Below, piece after piece: positions 1 to 8,127 of a stretch of 48,174 nt of DNA. Location: the NCBI GenBank assembly GCA_902765025.1, contig CACWYC010000010.1, positions 1 through 48,174 of the forward strand. The letters are read 5' to 3'. The DNA comes from Oscillospiraceae bacterium (GTDB lineage Bacteria > Bacillota > Clostridia > Oscillospirales > Oscillospiraceae). The position numbers and the translations under genes are program-made. Every line of letters begins with the position of its first letter. The first letter of the stretch is position 1. Below the pieces are notes generated by a model. The model saw only the letters and a list, made by a program, of their open reading frames with translations, did no database searches and was not told where the DNA came from.

Positions 1-191
1 CTTTGGCTTGTGTGGCAGTCTTACCCTCGCTTGCGGCCTGACATGATTTCTGTTCGTCGGGCCAGAGTTTTGCCGCTGCCTTCCTTCAGATTCCGCCTCG
101 CGACGGACACCCTTGGCTTTGGCTATGACCTTCCCGCTGCCGGGCGGTCTCGGGACTTTCACCCTGTAGAACGTGCGCTCGCCGGGCGCAC
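1..191 (-). mobile_element. Group II intron (class IIC-like), 5' part of domain I, cut by the window edge
   Basis: Read on the minus strand from 191, the sequence begins GTGCGCCCGGC and continues with blocks typical of group II intron domain I: GGGTGAAAGTCCCG, AAGGGTGTCCGTCGCGAGG, GGAATCTGAAGGAAGGCAG, GGCAAA and CCGACGAACAGAAATC. These match, in order, what I recall of the 5' part of the Oceanobacillus iheyensis class IIC ribozyme. The intron starts immediately after the T-run of the tyrS terminator, which is the known insertion preference of class IIC introns. The reverse transcriptase gene and 3' domains would lie to the left, outside the window. The 5' boundary at 191 is certain to within a few bases. 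The short ORFs here are not genes. Confidence 0.87.
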
Positions 192-194
192 CAC

Positions 195-223
195 AAAAAC
201 AGCGCCGCCCGATGGGCGGCGCT
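195..223 (-). terminator. Rho-independent terminator of tyrS
   Basis: A perfect 10-bp GC stem (201-210 with 214-223, 3-base loop) is followed on the minus strand by five T (199-195). It lies 37 bases after the tyrS stop. The group II intron begins 3 to 4 bases past the T-run. Confidence 0.93.
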
Positions 224-259
224 GAACCTTTCAAAAGAGACTTTGCCGAGATGGCCGAA

Positions 260-1486
260 TCACACCAAAACAGCCTTGTGGAACACCTTTTTACCCTTCT
301 TGATTACAACACCCTCACCGGTGAAATTTTCGCAGCCAAAGACGGCGTCGATGGCGTCCACCTTCTTGTCCGCCACGGTGACGCCGCCCTGCTGCACCAG
401 GCGGCGGGCTTCGCCCTTGGAGGCGGCCAGGCCGCACTTCACCAGCAGCGTCAGCACGTCGATGGCGCCGCCGCCGAAGTCGTCATTGGTAAGCTCGGTG
501 GTGGGCATATCAGCAGTATTGCCGCCGCCGGCAAACAGGGCCTTGGCGGCAGCCTCGGCCTTCCGAGCCTCCTCCTCGCCGTGGACCATCTTGGTCAGCT
601 CGAAGGCCAGAATAGCCTTTGCCTCGTTGAGCTGGGCGCCCTCCCAGGCATCCATCTTGTCGACCTCCTCCAGGGGCAGGAAGGTCAGCATGCGGATGCA
701 CTTCATCACGTCGGCATCGTCCACGTTCCGCCAGTACTGGTAGAACTGGAAGGGGCTGGTCTTGTTGGCGTCCAGCCACACGGCGTTGCCGGCGGTCTTG
801 CCCATCTTCTTGCCCTGGGAGTCGGTGAGCAGGGTGATGGTCATGGCGTGGGCGTCCTTGCCCAGCTTGCGGCGAATCAGCTCCGTGCCGCCCAGCATGT
901 TGCTCCACTGGTCGTCGCCGCCGAACTGCATATTGCAGTTGTAGTGCTGGAACAAATAGTAGAAGTCGTAGGACTGCATGATCATGTAGTTGAACTCCAG
1001 GAAACTGAGGCCCTTCTCCATACGCTGCTTGTAGCACTCGGCCCGCAGCATATTGTTGACGGAGAAGCAGGCGCCCACCTCACGCAGCAGGTCCACGTAG
1101 TTCAGCTTCAGCAGCCAGTCGGCGTTGTTGATCATCTGGGCCTTGTCGGGGCCAAACTCAATAAACCGCTCCATCTGCCGCTTGAAGCATTCGGCGTTAT
1201 GCTCGATGTCCTCTTTCGTCAGCATCTTCCGCATATCGGTGCGGCCGGAGGGGTCGCCGATCATAGTGGTGCCGCCGCCGATGAGGGCGATGGGCTTGTT
1301 GCCCGCCATCTGGAGGCGCTTCATCAGCGTCAGGGCCATGAAATGGCCCGCCGTCAGGCTGTCGGCGGTGCAGTCAAAGCCGATGTAGAAGGTGGCTTTG
1401 CCGTTGTTCACCATTTCCCGGATTTCCTCTTCGTTGGTGACCTGGGCCAGCAGACCACGCTCTTTCAGTTCTTCATAGATTCCCAT
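260..1486 (-). CDS. tyrS: Tyrosyl-tRNA synthetase
   Basis: Cytoplasmic enzyme charging tRNA-Tyr with tyrosine. The 408-residue protein has the class I Rossmann domain, the second signature KMGKT near residue 230, and a C-terminal S4 RNA-binding domain (about residues 340-405). The first signature, usually HIGH, reads TAGH at residues 45-48, so the first histidine is threonine; the rest of the motif region (FDCTADSLTAGHF) is well conserved. I chose the ATG at 1486, which has AGGAG about ten bases upstream; an in-frame TTG at 1492 would add two residues but lies too close to that site. Expression is controlled by the T-box leader and promoter upstream, and transcription ends at the hairpin at 195-223. 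Full length, no sign of decay. Confidence 0.96.
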   Translation of the reverse strand: MGIYEELKERGLLAQVTNEEEIREMVNNGKATFYIGFDCTADSLTAGHFMALTLMKRLQMAGNKPIALIGGGTTMIGDPSGRTDMRKMLTKEDIEHNAECFKRQMERFIEFGPDKAQMINNADWLLKLNYVDLLREVGACFSVNNMLRAECYKQRMEKGLSFLEFNYMIMQSYDFYYLFQHYNCNMQFGGDDQWSNMLGGTELIRRKLGKDAHAMTITLLTDSQGKKMGKTAGNAVWLDANKTSPFQFYQYWRNVDDADVMKCIRMLTFLPLEEVDKMDAWEGAQLNEAKAILAFELTKMVHGEEEARKAEAAAKALFAGGGNTADMPTTELTNDDFGGGAIDVLTLLVKCGLAASKGEARRLVQQGGVTVADKKVDAIDAVFGCENFTGEGVVIKKGKKVFHKAVLV

Positions 1487-1804
1487 TTGCAAAATACTCC
1501 TTTTCCGATTCTTTCGGGAGGCAGCAAAAAACGCCCCCCGTCGCAGTTACGACAGAGGGCGACAAAGCCGCGGTACCACCTCTATTCGCCGCACTCTCGC
1601 GAAATGCGGCCTTGTCGGGTTTCGGAAAACCCCTGCGCGATAACGGGCGCACCCGACACACCCCTACTGGCAAAGCGTTCAGGGGGCTGCTCCGGGATGT
1701 ATTCCGCAGCCCTCTCCTCTGCCCCTTACACCGACCGGGGCCTCTCTTGGCAGGAGACATGGCGCGTACTTGTTCCCATCATCACAGTGGCAAGTATCTA
1801 TAAC
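1487..1804 (-). promoter_or_regulatory. Tyrosine T-box riboswitch leader of tyrS
   Basis: The antiterminator core GGTGGTACCGCGG is at 1580-1568. It is followed by a terminator hairpin (arms around 1553-1563 and 1530-1542) with a T-run at 1529-1524. The stem I specifier loop reads GAA-TAC-ATCCCGGAGC, with the Tyr codon TAC at 1701-1699. The valS leader has the same framework (GTC-GTT-CCGGAGC), which supports the specifier assignment. Uncharged tRNA-Tyr binding should favour antitermination and raise tyrS expression. Confidence 0.95.
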
Positions 1805-1810
1805 ATGCGT

Positions 1811-1839
1811 ATTATAGGCATATTTGGGCCGTTTGTCAA
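1811..1839 (-). promoter_or_regulatory. Sigma-A promoter of tyrS
   Basis: Consensus TTGACA (1839-1834), a 17-base spacer and consensus TATAAT (1816-1811). It begins only 8 bases after the recN stop codon, so tyrS is an independent unit. No terminator lies between recN and this promoter, so recN transcripts probably run into the T-box terminator. Confidence 0.93.
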
Positions 1840-1847
1840 GGTTTCGG

Positions 1848-3524
1848 CTATAAACTCCGCTTAAACTGCTCCGCCTGGGTCAACAGCTCCTCTGCGCTGC
1901 GCAGCATGGTTTCCGACACCTGGGCGCCCCCGGTGAGGCGGGCCAGTTCCTGGCAGCGGTGCTGCCGGTCCAGCCGCAGCACGGAGGTGAGGGTGCGTCC
2001 TCCCTGCTCCCCCTTCTCCACGGAGAAATGGGCGTCCGCCATAGCGGCCAACTGGGGCAGATGGGTGACGCAAAGCACCTGCTTGCGGCGGGCAATCTTG
2101 GCCATTTTCTCCGCCACCTTCTGGGCGGCACGACCGGACACACCGGTGTCCACCTCGTCGAAAACCAGCGTGTTCACGTGATCCTGCTCGCTGAGCACGT
2201 TCTTCATGGCCAGCATAATGCGGGCCAGCTCGCCGCCCGAGGCAATTTTGTGGATGGGCTTCAGCCCCTCGCCCACGTTGGCGGACATGAGGAACTGCAC
2301 GGCGTCGCAGCCGTCGGCGGAGAGCTCCTTTTCCCGGAACTCCACGCAGAATTGGATCTTCGCCATGTCCAGCTGCCGCAGCTCGTCGGTGACCATCTGC
2401 TCCAACCGCTGCGCCGCCTCCCGGCGCACATCGCCCAACGCCCGGGCCGCCTGTCTGGCCGTCGCCTCCGCCTTACCCAGTTCCTTTTCCAGCCGGGCCA
2501 GGGTGTCGCCGGCGTACACGATGGCGTCCAGCTCCTGGCGGCACTTGTCCAAATACGCCAGCATGTCCTCCTCGGAGCCGCCGTATTTCTTTTTCAGCCG
2601 ATACAGCTTATCCAGCCGGCTTTCAATCTCGTCCAGCTCGCCGGGCGAGAATGAGAGGGCGTCTTTTTGATCCCGCAGCGTGTCGGCGATGTCGTACAGT
2701 TCACTGTGCACCGCTTCCAGCCGCTCGTAGAGACTGCTAAAGGTATCGTCCAGGTTGCGAATGCCGGCAAGGGCGCTCTGGGCCTGCTTCACCAGCGTCA
2801 CCGCGCCATTGCTGCTGTCGTCGCCATTGAGGCAGTAGTCACCCTCGGAGAGAGCGCCCATCAGCTTTTCGCCGTTGCGCAGCAGCGTGCGGCGGGAGGA
2901 CAGCTCATCCTCCTCCCCCACCCGGATATTGGCCTTTTCCAGCTCTTCAATCTGATATTGCACCGTGTCCACACGCCGCATTTTCTCCGCCTCGTCCATT
3001 TTCAAAGAGGCGATTTTTCGCTGAATCTCTGTAAAGTGGTTATACTTTTCAGTGTACTCTGCAAGCTGCTTTTCGTCTTTTGCAAACCGGTCAAGATACA
3101 GCAGATGCTGCGTCTCGTCCAGCAGCTGCTGGCCGTCATGCTGGCCGTGGATATTCAACAGCCGCTGCCCCAGGGTTTTCAGCTGCGACACCGTCAGCGG
3201 CCGTCCGCCCACACGGCAAACGTTCTTACCGTCGGCATAGATCTCCCGCTGCAGCATCAGATTGCCGTCCTCGTCAGGGCCAAAGCCCAGGTCGCTGCAC
3301 AGCGATTCCTCCACGCCGGAGAACCATGCGCTGACGTAAGCCTTGTCCGCCCCGGTGCGAATCAGCTCCCGGCTGGTGCGCTGACCCAGCACGGCGCTCA
3401 TGGCGTCGATGACGATGGACTTACCGGCGCCGGTCTCACCGGTGAGGGCGTTAAAGCCCCGCTCAAAGGTGATCTCGGCGGACTCAATGATGGCGATATT
3501 CTCAATGTGCAGCACTTCCAGCAT
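1848..3524 (-). CDS. recN: DNA repair protein RecN (SMC-like ATPase)
   Basis: RecN gathers at double-strand break ends and holds DNA for recombination repair. The 558-residue protein has the N-terminal Walker A GETGAGKS (residues about 29-36), a long coiled-coil centre (about 150-370), and the C-terminal signature ASGGELARIMLA with Walker B VFDEVDTG. Length is normal. ATG at 3524 follows a strong AAGGAGG site. It is the last gene of the oapA-dxs-tlyA-nadK-argR-recN unit, a standard Firmicutes order. RecN is LexA-controlled in some bacteria, but I see no LexA box just upstream here. Confidence 0.97.
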   Translation of the reverse strand: MLEVLHIENIAIIESAEITFERGFNALTGETGAGKSIVIDAMSAVLGQRTSRELIRTGADKAYVSAWFSGVEESLCSDLGFGPDEDGNLMLQREIYADGKNVCRVGGRPLTVSQLKTLGQRLLNIHGQHDGQQLLDETQHLLYLDRFAKDEKQLAEYTEKYNHFTEIQRKIASLKMDEAEKMRRVDTVQYQIEELEKANIRVGEEDELSSRRTLLRNGEKLMGALSEGDYCLNGDDSSNGAVTLVKQAQSALAGIRNLDDTFSSLYERLEAVHSELYDIADTLRDQKDALSFSPGELDEIESRLDKLYRLKKKYGGSEEDMLAYLDKCRQELDAIVYAGDTLARLEKELGKAEATARQAARALGDVRREAAQRLEQMVTDELRQLDMAKIQFCVEFREKELSADGCDAVQFLMSANVGEGLKPIHKIASGGELARIMLAMKNVLSEQDHVNTLVFDEVDTGVSGRAAQKVAEKMAKIARRKQVLCVTHLPQLAAMADAHFSVEKGEQGGRTLTSVLRLDRQHRCQELARLTGGAQVSETMLRSAEELLTQAEQFKRSL

Positions 3525-3547
3525 GAGGAAGCCTCCTTATCTACACG

Positions 3548-4000
3548 TTACCGCAGTTGTTCCTTCACCTCGGCGCACAGCTCTGCCGCGCCATGCTCAT
3601 TGCGCATTACCAGCAGCACGGTGTCGTCCCCGGCCAGGGAGCCCACCACGCCCACGTTCTCCATGCCGTCCAGCGCAGAGGCAGCGCCCTGGGCCAGGCC
3701 AGGCATGGTCTTCAGCACCACGATATTCTGGGCGTAGTCCACGCTGAGCACGCTCTGGCGGAAAATGGTGCGCAGCCGGTCGGCGAAGTTCAGATGGTTT
3801 TTCTGGGCCGACACCGCGTAGCGGTACGAGCCCTGGCCCGAGGGCTCCTTCACCAAATGAAGCTGCTTGATGTCCCGGGAAATGGTGGCCTGGGTGGAGC
3901 GCACGCCCCGCTTTTCCAGCGCCTCCAAAAGCTGCTCCTGGGTCTCAATAATCTCCTCGGATACAATTTGCAGCAGCAATTCCTGCCGTTCGTTTTTCAC
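3548..4000 (-). CDS. argR: Arginine repressor ArgR/AhrC
   Basis: Hexameric arginine-sensing regulator of arginine biosynthesis and catabolism. The 150-residue protein has an N-terminal winged helix with the recognition segment STQATISRDI (about residues 36-45) and a C-terminal oligomerisation and arginine-binding domain containing the GDD of SLAGDDTV (about 129). The start is GTG at 4000, whose first bases form a GTGA overlap with the nadK stop, so the two genes are translationally coupled; GGAGG lies nine bases upstream. Its position between nadK and recN is conserved in Firmicutes and says little about its targets. Confidence 0.96.
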   Translation of the reverse strand: MKNERQELLLQIVSEEIIETQEQLLEALEKRGVRSTQATISRDIKQLHLVKEPSGQGSYRYAVSAQKNHLNFADRLRTIFRQSVLSVDYAQNIVVLKTMPGLAQGAASALDGMENVGVVGSLAGDDTVLLVMRNEHGAAELCAEVKEQLR

Positions 4001-4869
4001 GATCCTTCGCCTCCCATACCCATTTTACTGTCCAGAATATCGCAAAAGCTCTTTTTGCTCAACCGGACCAGCTTAGTATCAAATTTCGCCTGGCGCACTC
4101 GCACTCGGTCGCCGTTTTTCAAGCTGAACGCTTTACCGCCGTCTGCCGACAGGTAGACGAATTTCCGGTTGGCGTCCGCCGCCTCAATGGTGATGACGTG
4201 CTCCGGCGACAGCACATAGGACATGGCCCGGGTAGAGTGGGCGCAGATGGGCGTCATCAGCAGGTTCCGGGCCGTGGGCTCCACGATGGGGCCGCCGGCC
4301 GCCATAGAATAGCCGGTGGAGCCGGTGGGCGTGGAGATAATCACGCCGTCGCCCGTCACCTTAGTGAGCCGGCCCTCCTCGGTGAAGATGTCCAGCCGCA
4401 CCACCCGGGCGATGGAGCCCTTGGAAATCACCGCGTCGTTGAGGGCGATATTGCTGTAAACGGGCCTTTCGTCCCGCAGAATGGTCACGTCCAGCATCAT
4501 CCGGGACTCCACGGTGAAGTCCCAGTTTTGCAGGTCGTAGAGCCGTTCCACCTCATTGGACTCCAGCTCCGACATAAAGCCCAGATTGCCCAGGTTGATG
4601 CCCAGAACAGGCACCTTGTGGAGCGCCACCGTCCTGGCCAGGTGAAGAATGGTGCCGTCGCCGCCGAAGGCGATGAGCAAATCGGCGTTTCGAATCTCCT
4701 GCTGCAGCTGCCCGATGGGCACGCCCAACTGGTCGTCATATCCCTCCCGCTGGAAGGGCAGGCACACCACCGTTTCAAACCCGATGCTCGATAAAATCTC
4801 CTGGGACTGCTTCGCCACCGCCAGATCCTTATCACGATAGGGATTGGGGCACAAAATCACCTTTTTCAC
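3997..4869 (-). CDS. nadK: NAD kinase
   Basis: Phosphorylates NAD+ to NADP+ using ATP or polyphosphate. The 290-residue protein shows the kinase motif GGDGTIL (about residues 70-76), the NDAV NAD-binding motif (about 144-147) and the glycine-rich TGSTGYSMAAGGP segment, all in the usual order and spacing. GTG start at 4869 within a GTGA overlap of the tlyA stop, with GGGAGG upstream. It lies between tlyA and argR, as in Bacillus. Confidence 0.96.
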   Translation of the reverse strand: MKKVILCPNPYRDKDLAVAKQSQEILSSIGFETVVCLPFQREGYDDQLGVPIGQLQQEIRNADLLIAFGGDGTILHLARTVALHKVPVLGINLGNLGFMSELESNEVERLYDLQNWDFTVESRMMLDVTILRDERPVYSNIALNDAVISKGSIARVVRLDIFTEEGRLTKVTGDGVIISTPTGSTGYSMAAGGPIVEPTARNLLMTPICAHSTRAMSYVLSPEHVITIEAADANRKFVYLSADGGKAFSLKNGDRVRVRQAKFDTKLVRLSKKSFCDILDSKMGMGGEGS

Positions 4870-5681
4870 GTGGCGCTCCCTCCCTTCAATTCCTCGTGAG
4901 ACGCCGCCACCACGGCGTCAATATCGTAGGCGCCGTCCGGCTCGTCGGACTTGCGCAGATACCCTAAATACTCAATATTCCCCTCCGGCCCACGGATGGG
5001 AGAATAAGTAATACCAAGCACTGTAAAGTGGTTTTCCTTTGCATAGATAAGGAAGTTTTCCAGCACCTCTTTATGGACAGCGCTGTCCCGGACAACGCCC
5101 TTTTTGCCCACCTTTTCCCGGCCCGCTTCAAACTGGGGCTTGATAAGACAGGCGATTTCGCCGCCCTCCCGCAGCAGCGTATAAAGCGCCGGGAAAATCA
5201 GCTTCAGCGATATGAAACTGACGTCGATGGAGGCGAAATCCAGCGTGTCGGGAATCTCCTCATGGCTCAGATACCGGGCGTTGGTGCGCTCCAGGCACAC
5301 CACCCGTTCGTCGTTGCGCAGCTTCCAGTCCAACTGACCGTAGCCCACGTCCACGGCGTACACCTTTTGTGCGCCGTTTTGCAGCATGCAGTCGGTGAAG
5401 CCGCCGGTGGAAGCGCCGATGTCGGCGCAGATTTTTCCCTCCAGGGTGATGGGCCAGGTCTGCATGGCTTTTTCCAGCTTCAAGCCGCCCCGGCTCACAT
5501 ACCGCAGCACGTGGCCCCGCACCTCAATTTCCGCGTCATTGGCCACGGCGGTGCCGGGCTTGTCCACCTTCTGCTGGGCCACAAACACCTGCCCCGCCAT
5601 GATGACGGCCTGGGCCTTTTGGCGGCTCTCCGCGAAGCCCCGGTCCACCAGCAGCACGTCCAGCCTTGTTTTATTGCTCAT
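4866..5681 (-). CDS. tlyA: TlyA-family rRNA 2'-O-methyltransferase / hemolysin-like protein
   Basis: The 271-residue protein has an N-terminal S4 RNA-binding domain (about residues 5-65) and an FtsJ/RrmJ-type SAM-binding domain with ADIGASTGGFTDC (about 88-100) and AVDVGYGQL. Family members methylate ribosomal RNA riboses; the 'hemolysin' name is historical. ATG at 5681 overlaps the last codons of dxs by 11 bases. The YqxC/TlyA gene is a standard member of the isoprenoid/OLE cluster. The rRNA target here is inferred from the family only. Confidence 0.94.
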   Translation of the reverse strand: MSNKTRLDVLLVDRGFAESRQKAQAVIMAGQVFVAQQKVDKPGTAVANDAEIEVRGHVLRYVSRGGLKLEKAMQTWPITLEGKICADIGASTGGFTDCMLQNGAQKVYAVDVGYGQLDWKLRNDERVVCLERTNARYLSHEEIPDTLDFASIDVSFISLKLIFPALYTLLREGGEIACLIKPQFEAGREKVGKKGVVRDSAVHKEVLENFLIYAKENHFTVLGITYSPIRGPEGNIEYLGYLRKSDEPDGAYDIDAVVAASHEELKGGSAT

Positions 5682-7527
5682 GTACTGCCTCCTCGATGGC
5701 CATTGCCACGCTGTCGCCGTCCAATCCCAACTGGCGGTAAAGCTGCCCCACGCTGCCGTGGGACGGCACTGCGCCGCCCAGATTCTTCAGAAGTAAGCGC
5801 CGGGGCGCACAGTCCTTTTCCACCAGCATGGCGGCTACCCGCTGGCCCACGCAGCCGGTGGCGAGACAGTCCTCCAGCACCAGCAGGCACTTGGCGCCGC
5901 CTGCGGCGCGGCAGACATCGTCCTCGTCCAGCGGCGCAATCTGATGGAGCTTCACCACGGCGGCATGGATGCCCTTTTCCGCCAGCCGGTCCGCCGCGTC
6001 CAGGGCCTGGTTTGTCAGAATGCCGTAGGTCATAATCACGGCGTCGTCGCCCTCTCGCAGCACCGACACCGCCTCATTGTCCCAATCAGCGGTATACCGC
6101 TCCTCCCCACCCCGGGGATAGCGCACCGCCACGGGGCCGGCGCAGTCCAGCACGGCCCGCCGCAGCATGGCCCGCAGCTCTCCGAAGCTGGCTGGTGAAA
6201 ACACCGTCATGCCCGGAATCTGGCAAAGATACAGCGCATCCATACAGCCGTGGTGGGTCTCGCCGTCGGCACCCACCAACCCGGCTCTGTCCACGCCGAA
6301 CACCACGTGGAGCCCGTCCAGGGCCACATCCTGCAGCATCATGTCGTAGCCCCGCTGCAAAAAGCTGGAATACACGGCGAAAACTGGCTTCAAGCCCTGC
6401 TTGGCCATACCGCCCGCCATCGCCACCGCGTGGCCCTCGGCGATGCCCACGTCAAACAGCCGCTTGGGATACTTCTTCGCAAAGGGGGTCAGACCTGTGC
6501 CGTCTGGCATGGCCGCCGTAATGGCGCACACAGTCTCATCCTCCCCCGCCAGCTCCGTCAGCGTCTGGCCGAACACGGAGGAAAAGCTGTCACCCGAAGG
6601 CTTCAGCGTATTGCCCGAAGCCATGTCGAACGCGCCGATGCCGTGGAATTTGCCGGGGTCCTTCTCTGCGGGGCCATAGCCCTGCCCCTTGGTGGTCAGC
6701 ACATGGAGCAGCACGGGCCGGTCCAGCGTCTTTGCCAGCGTCAGCGCCTGGGTCAGCGCCGCCACATCGTGGCCGTTCACCGGCCCCAGATAGTGAAAGC
6801 CCAGGCTCTCAAACATGGTGGAGGTGGGATAAATGGAATTTTTCAGCGCACGCTTGACGCTGTGGCTCACCTTGTAAATCTGTTTACCCACCGGGTTGCC
6901 TCCCAGGGTCTCCCGGTATTTCTTCTTAAACTCATAGTATTCCGGCTTGTTCCGCAGGTTTTGCAGATGGTGGGAAACGCCGCCCACGTTGGGGGCGATG
7001 GACATGCCGTTGTCGTTGAGCACCACGATCATGGGCTCCCGGGACGCGCCGGCGTCGTTAAGGCCCTCAAAGCTGAGGCCGCCGCCCAGTGCGCCGTCGC
7101 CAATCAGCGCCAGCACATGGTAATCCTCATGGCGCAGCGTCCTGGCCCGGGCCATGCCCAGCGCCACGGATACGGAGTCGGAGGCGTGTCCGGCGAAAAA
7201 GGCGTCGTGTACGCTCTCGTAGGGCTTGGGAAAGCCGCTGAGCCCGCCGAACTGCCGCAGTGTGGCAAACAGCTCCCGCCGCCCGGTCAGCGCCTTGTGG
7301 ACGTAGCACTGATGGCCCACGTCGAACACAAGCCGGTCCCGGGATGTGTCAAACACCCGGTGAATGGCCACCGTCAGCTCCACCACGCCCAGGTTGGAGG
7401 CCAGGTGCCCGCCGGTTTTTGACACCTGCTCCACCAAAAACTGCCGCATTTCGGCGCAGAGCGTATGCAGTTGCGTTTCCGGCAGTTCCCGAATATCGGA
7501 GGGCTGCGCAATTTTCTCTAAAATCAT
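5671..7527 (-). CDS. dxs: 1-deoxy-D-xylulose-5-phosphate synthase
   Basis: First enzyme of the MEP isoprenoid pathway; condenses pyruvate and glyceraldehyde-3-phosphate with thiamine diphosphate. The 618-residue protein has the N-terminal segment DVGHQCYVHK, the thiamine-binding GDGALGGGLSFEGLND stretch (about residues 142-157), a central transketolase pyrimidine-binding domain (FDVGIAEGHAVAMAGG) and a C-terminal transketolase domain. ATG at 7527 has GAGG six bases upstream and gives the usual N-terminus; a longer open frame to 7785 is antisense-like sequence overlapping oapA. It follows oapA by 14 bases and overlaps tlyA. It supplies IPP/DMAPP for IspA, encoded upstream at 15158. Confidence 0.97.
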   Translation of the reverse strand: MILEKIAQPSDIRELPETQLHTLCAEMRQFLVEQVSKTGGHLASNLGVVELTVAIHRVFDTSRDRLVFDVGHQCYVHKALTGRRELFATLRQFGGLSGFPKPYESVHDAFFAGHASDSVSVALGMARARTLRHEDYHVLALIGDGALGGGLSFEGLNDAGASREPMIVVLNDNGMSIAPNVGGVSHHLQNLRNKPEYYEFKKKYRETLGGNPVGKQIYKVSHSVKRALKNSIYPTSTMFESLGFHYLGPVNGHDVAALTQALTLAKTLDRPVLLHVLTTKGQGYGPAEKDPGKFHGIGAFDMASGNTLKPSGDSFSSVFGQTLTELAGEDETVCAITAAMPDGTGLTPFAKKYPKRLFDVGIAEGHAVAMAGGMAKQGLKPVFAVYSSFLQRGYDMMLQDVALDGLHVVFGVDRAGLVGADGETHHGCMDALYLCQIPGMTVFSPASFGELRAMLRRAVLDCAGPVAVRYPRGGEERYTADWDNEAVSVLREGDDAVIMTYGILTNQALDAADRLAEKGIHAAVVKLHQIAPLDEDDVCRAAGGAKCLLVLEDCLATGCVGQRVAAMLVEKDCAPRRLLLKNLGGAVPSHGSVGQLYRQLGLDGDSVAMAIEEAVHEQ

Positions 7528-7541
7528 TTCTATCCTCAAAT

Positions 7542-8081
7542 TCAGCGATACAGATGCAAAGCGTACATGATGAGCGCCACCCGGTGCACCACCCGGGTGC
7601 AGTCGTTGATGGCCACGGTCTTCGCCAGGGCCTTGCCGCCGATGGTCAGGCCGGAAATCAGCGCCGTCAGAGCAATGGAGATCAGCACCGACGTGGTGCT
7701 GAAATCCTGCTGCAGCCTGGTCACGATCACCGCCGCGGTGGTACCGCTGACGATGCCGCAGATGTCGCCCACCACGTCGTTGCACACGGAGCTGACGCGG
7801 CTGGCGTTTTGCAGTAGGCGGATGGCCTGCTTGCCGCCTTTCTCCTTATGGGATGCCATGGAGTGGAAGGGCCGGGGGTCCGCCGCCGTCACCGCCACGC
7901 CGATCATGTCGAACACGATGCCCAGCGCGATGAACGCCAGCAGCACCGACACAGCTACCACGTATCCCGCCCCGGTGAGGGCCGTGGACGAGATAAGGCT
8001 CAGCGCGGCGCTGAGGGACACCGCCAGCACGAAGACCTGCACGGCCCAATGGCTGGATTTCTGTTTTTCTTTTCCCTTCAA
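7542..8081 (-). CDS. oapA: OLE-associated membrane protein OapA
   Basis: A 179-residue integral membrane protein with four hydrophobic segments (about residues 12-33, 40-65, 104-121 and 131-150), a basic loop (HSMASHKEKGGK, about 73-84) and a D-x3-D motif at 102-106 (DVVGD). OapA proteins dimerise in the membrane and bind OLE RNA. The assignment rests on size, topology, the D-x3-D motif and position directly downstream of the structured RNA and upstream of dxs. The start is TTG at 8081 with AGGAG six bases upstream; no in-frame ATG occurs before residue 59, which would delete two membrane segments. A divergent OapA or another small membrane protein cannot be fully excluded by eye. Confidence 0.86.
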   Translation of the reverse strand: MKGKEKQKSSHWAVQVFVLAVSLSAALSLISSTALTGAGYVVAVSVLLAFIALGIVFDMIGVAVTAADPRPFHSMASHKEKGGKQAIRLLQNASRVSSVCNDVVGDICGIVSGTTAAVIVTRLQQDFSTTSVLISIALTALISGLTIGGKALAKTVAINDCTRVVHRVALIMYALHLYR

Positions 8082-8127
8082 GGTAAACTCCTGTCTATTC
8101 CACCGCCGAAGGACGGAGAATCGTTAA

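Noticed and set aside
173..1864. Long plus-strand open frame (563 codons) opposite tyrS
   Set aside because: It is the antisense shadow of tyrS and its T-box leader in GC-rich sequence. It is rich in His, Gln, Gly and Val and has no domain.
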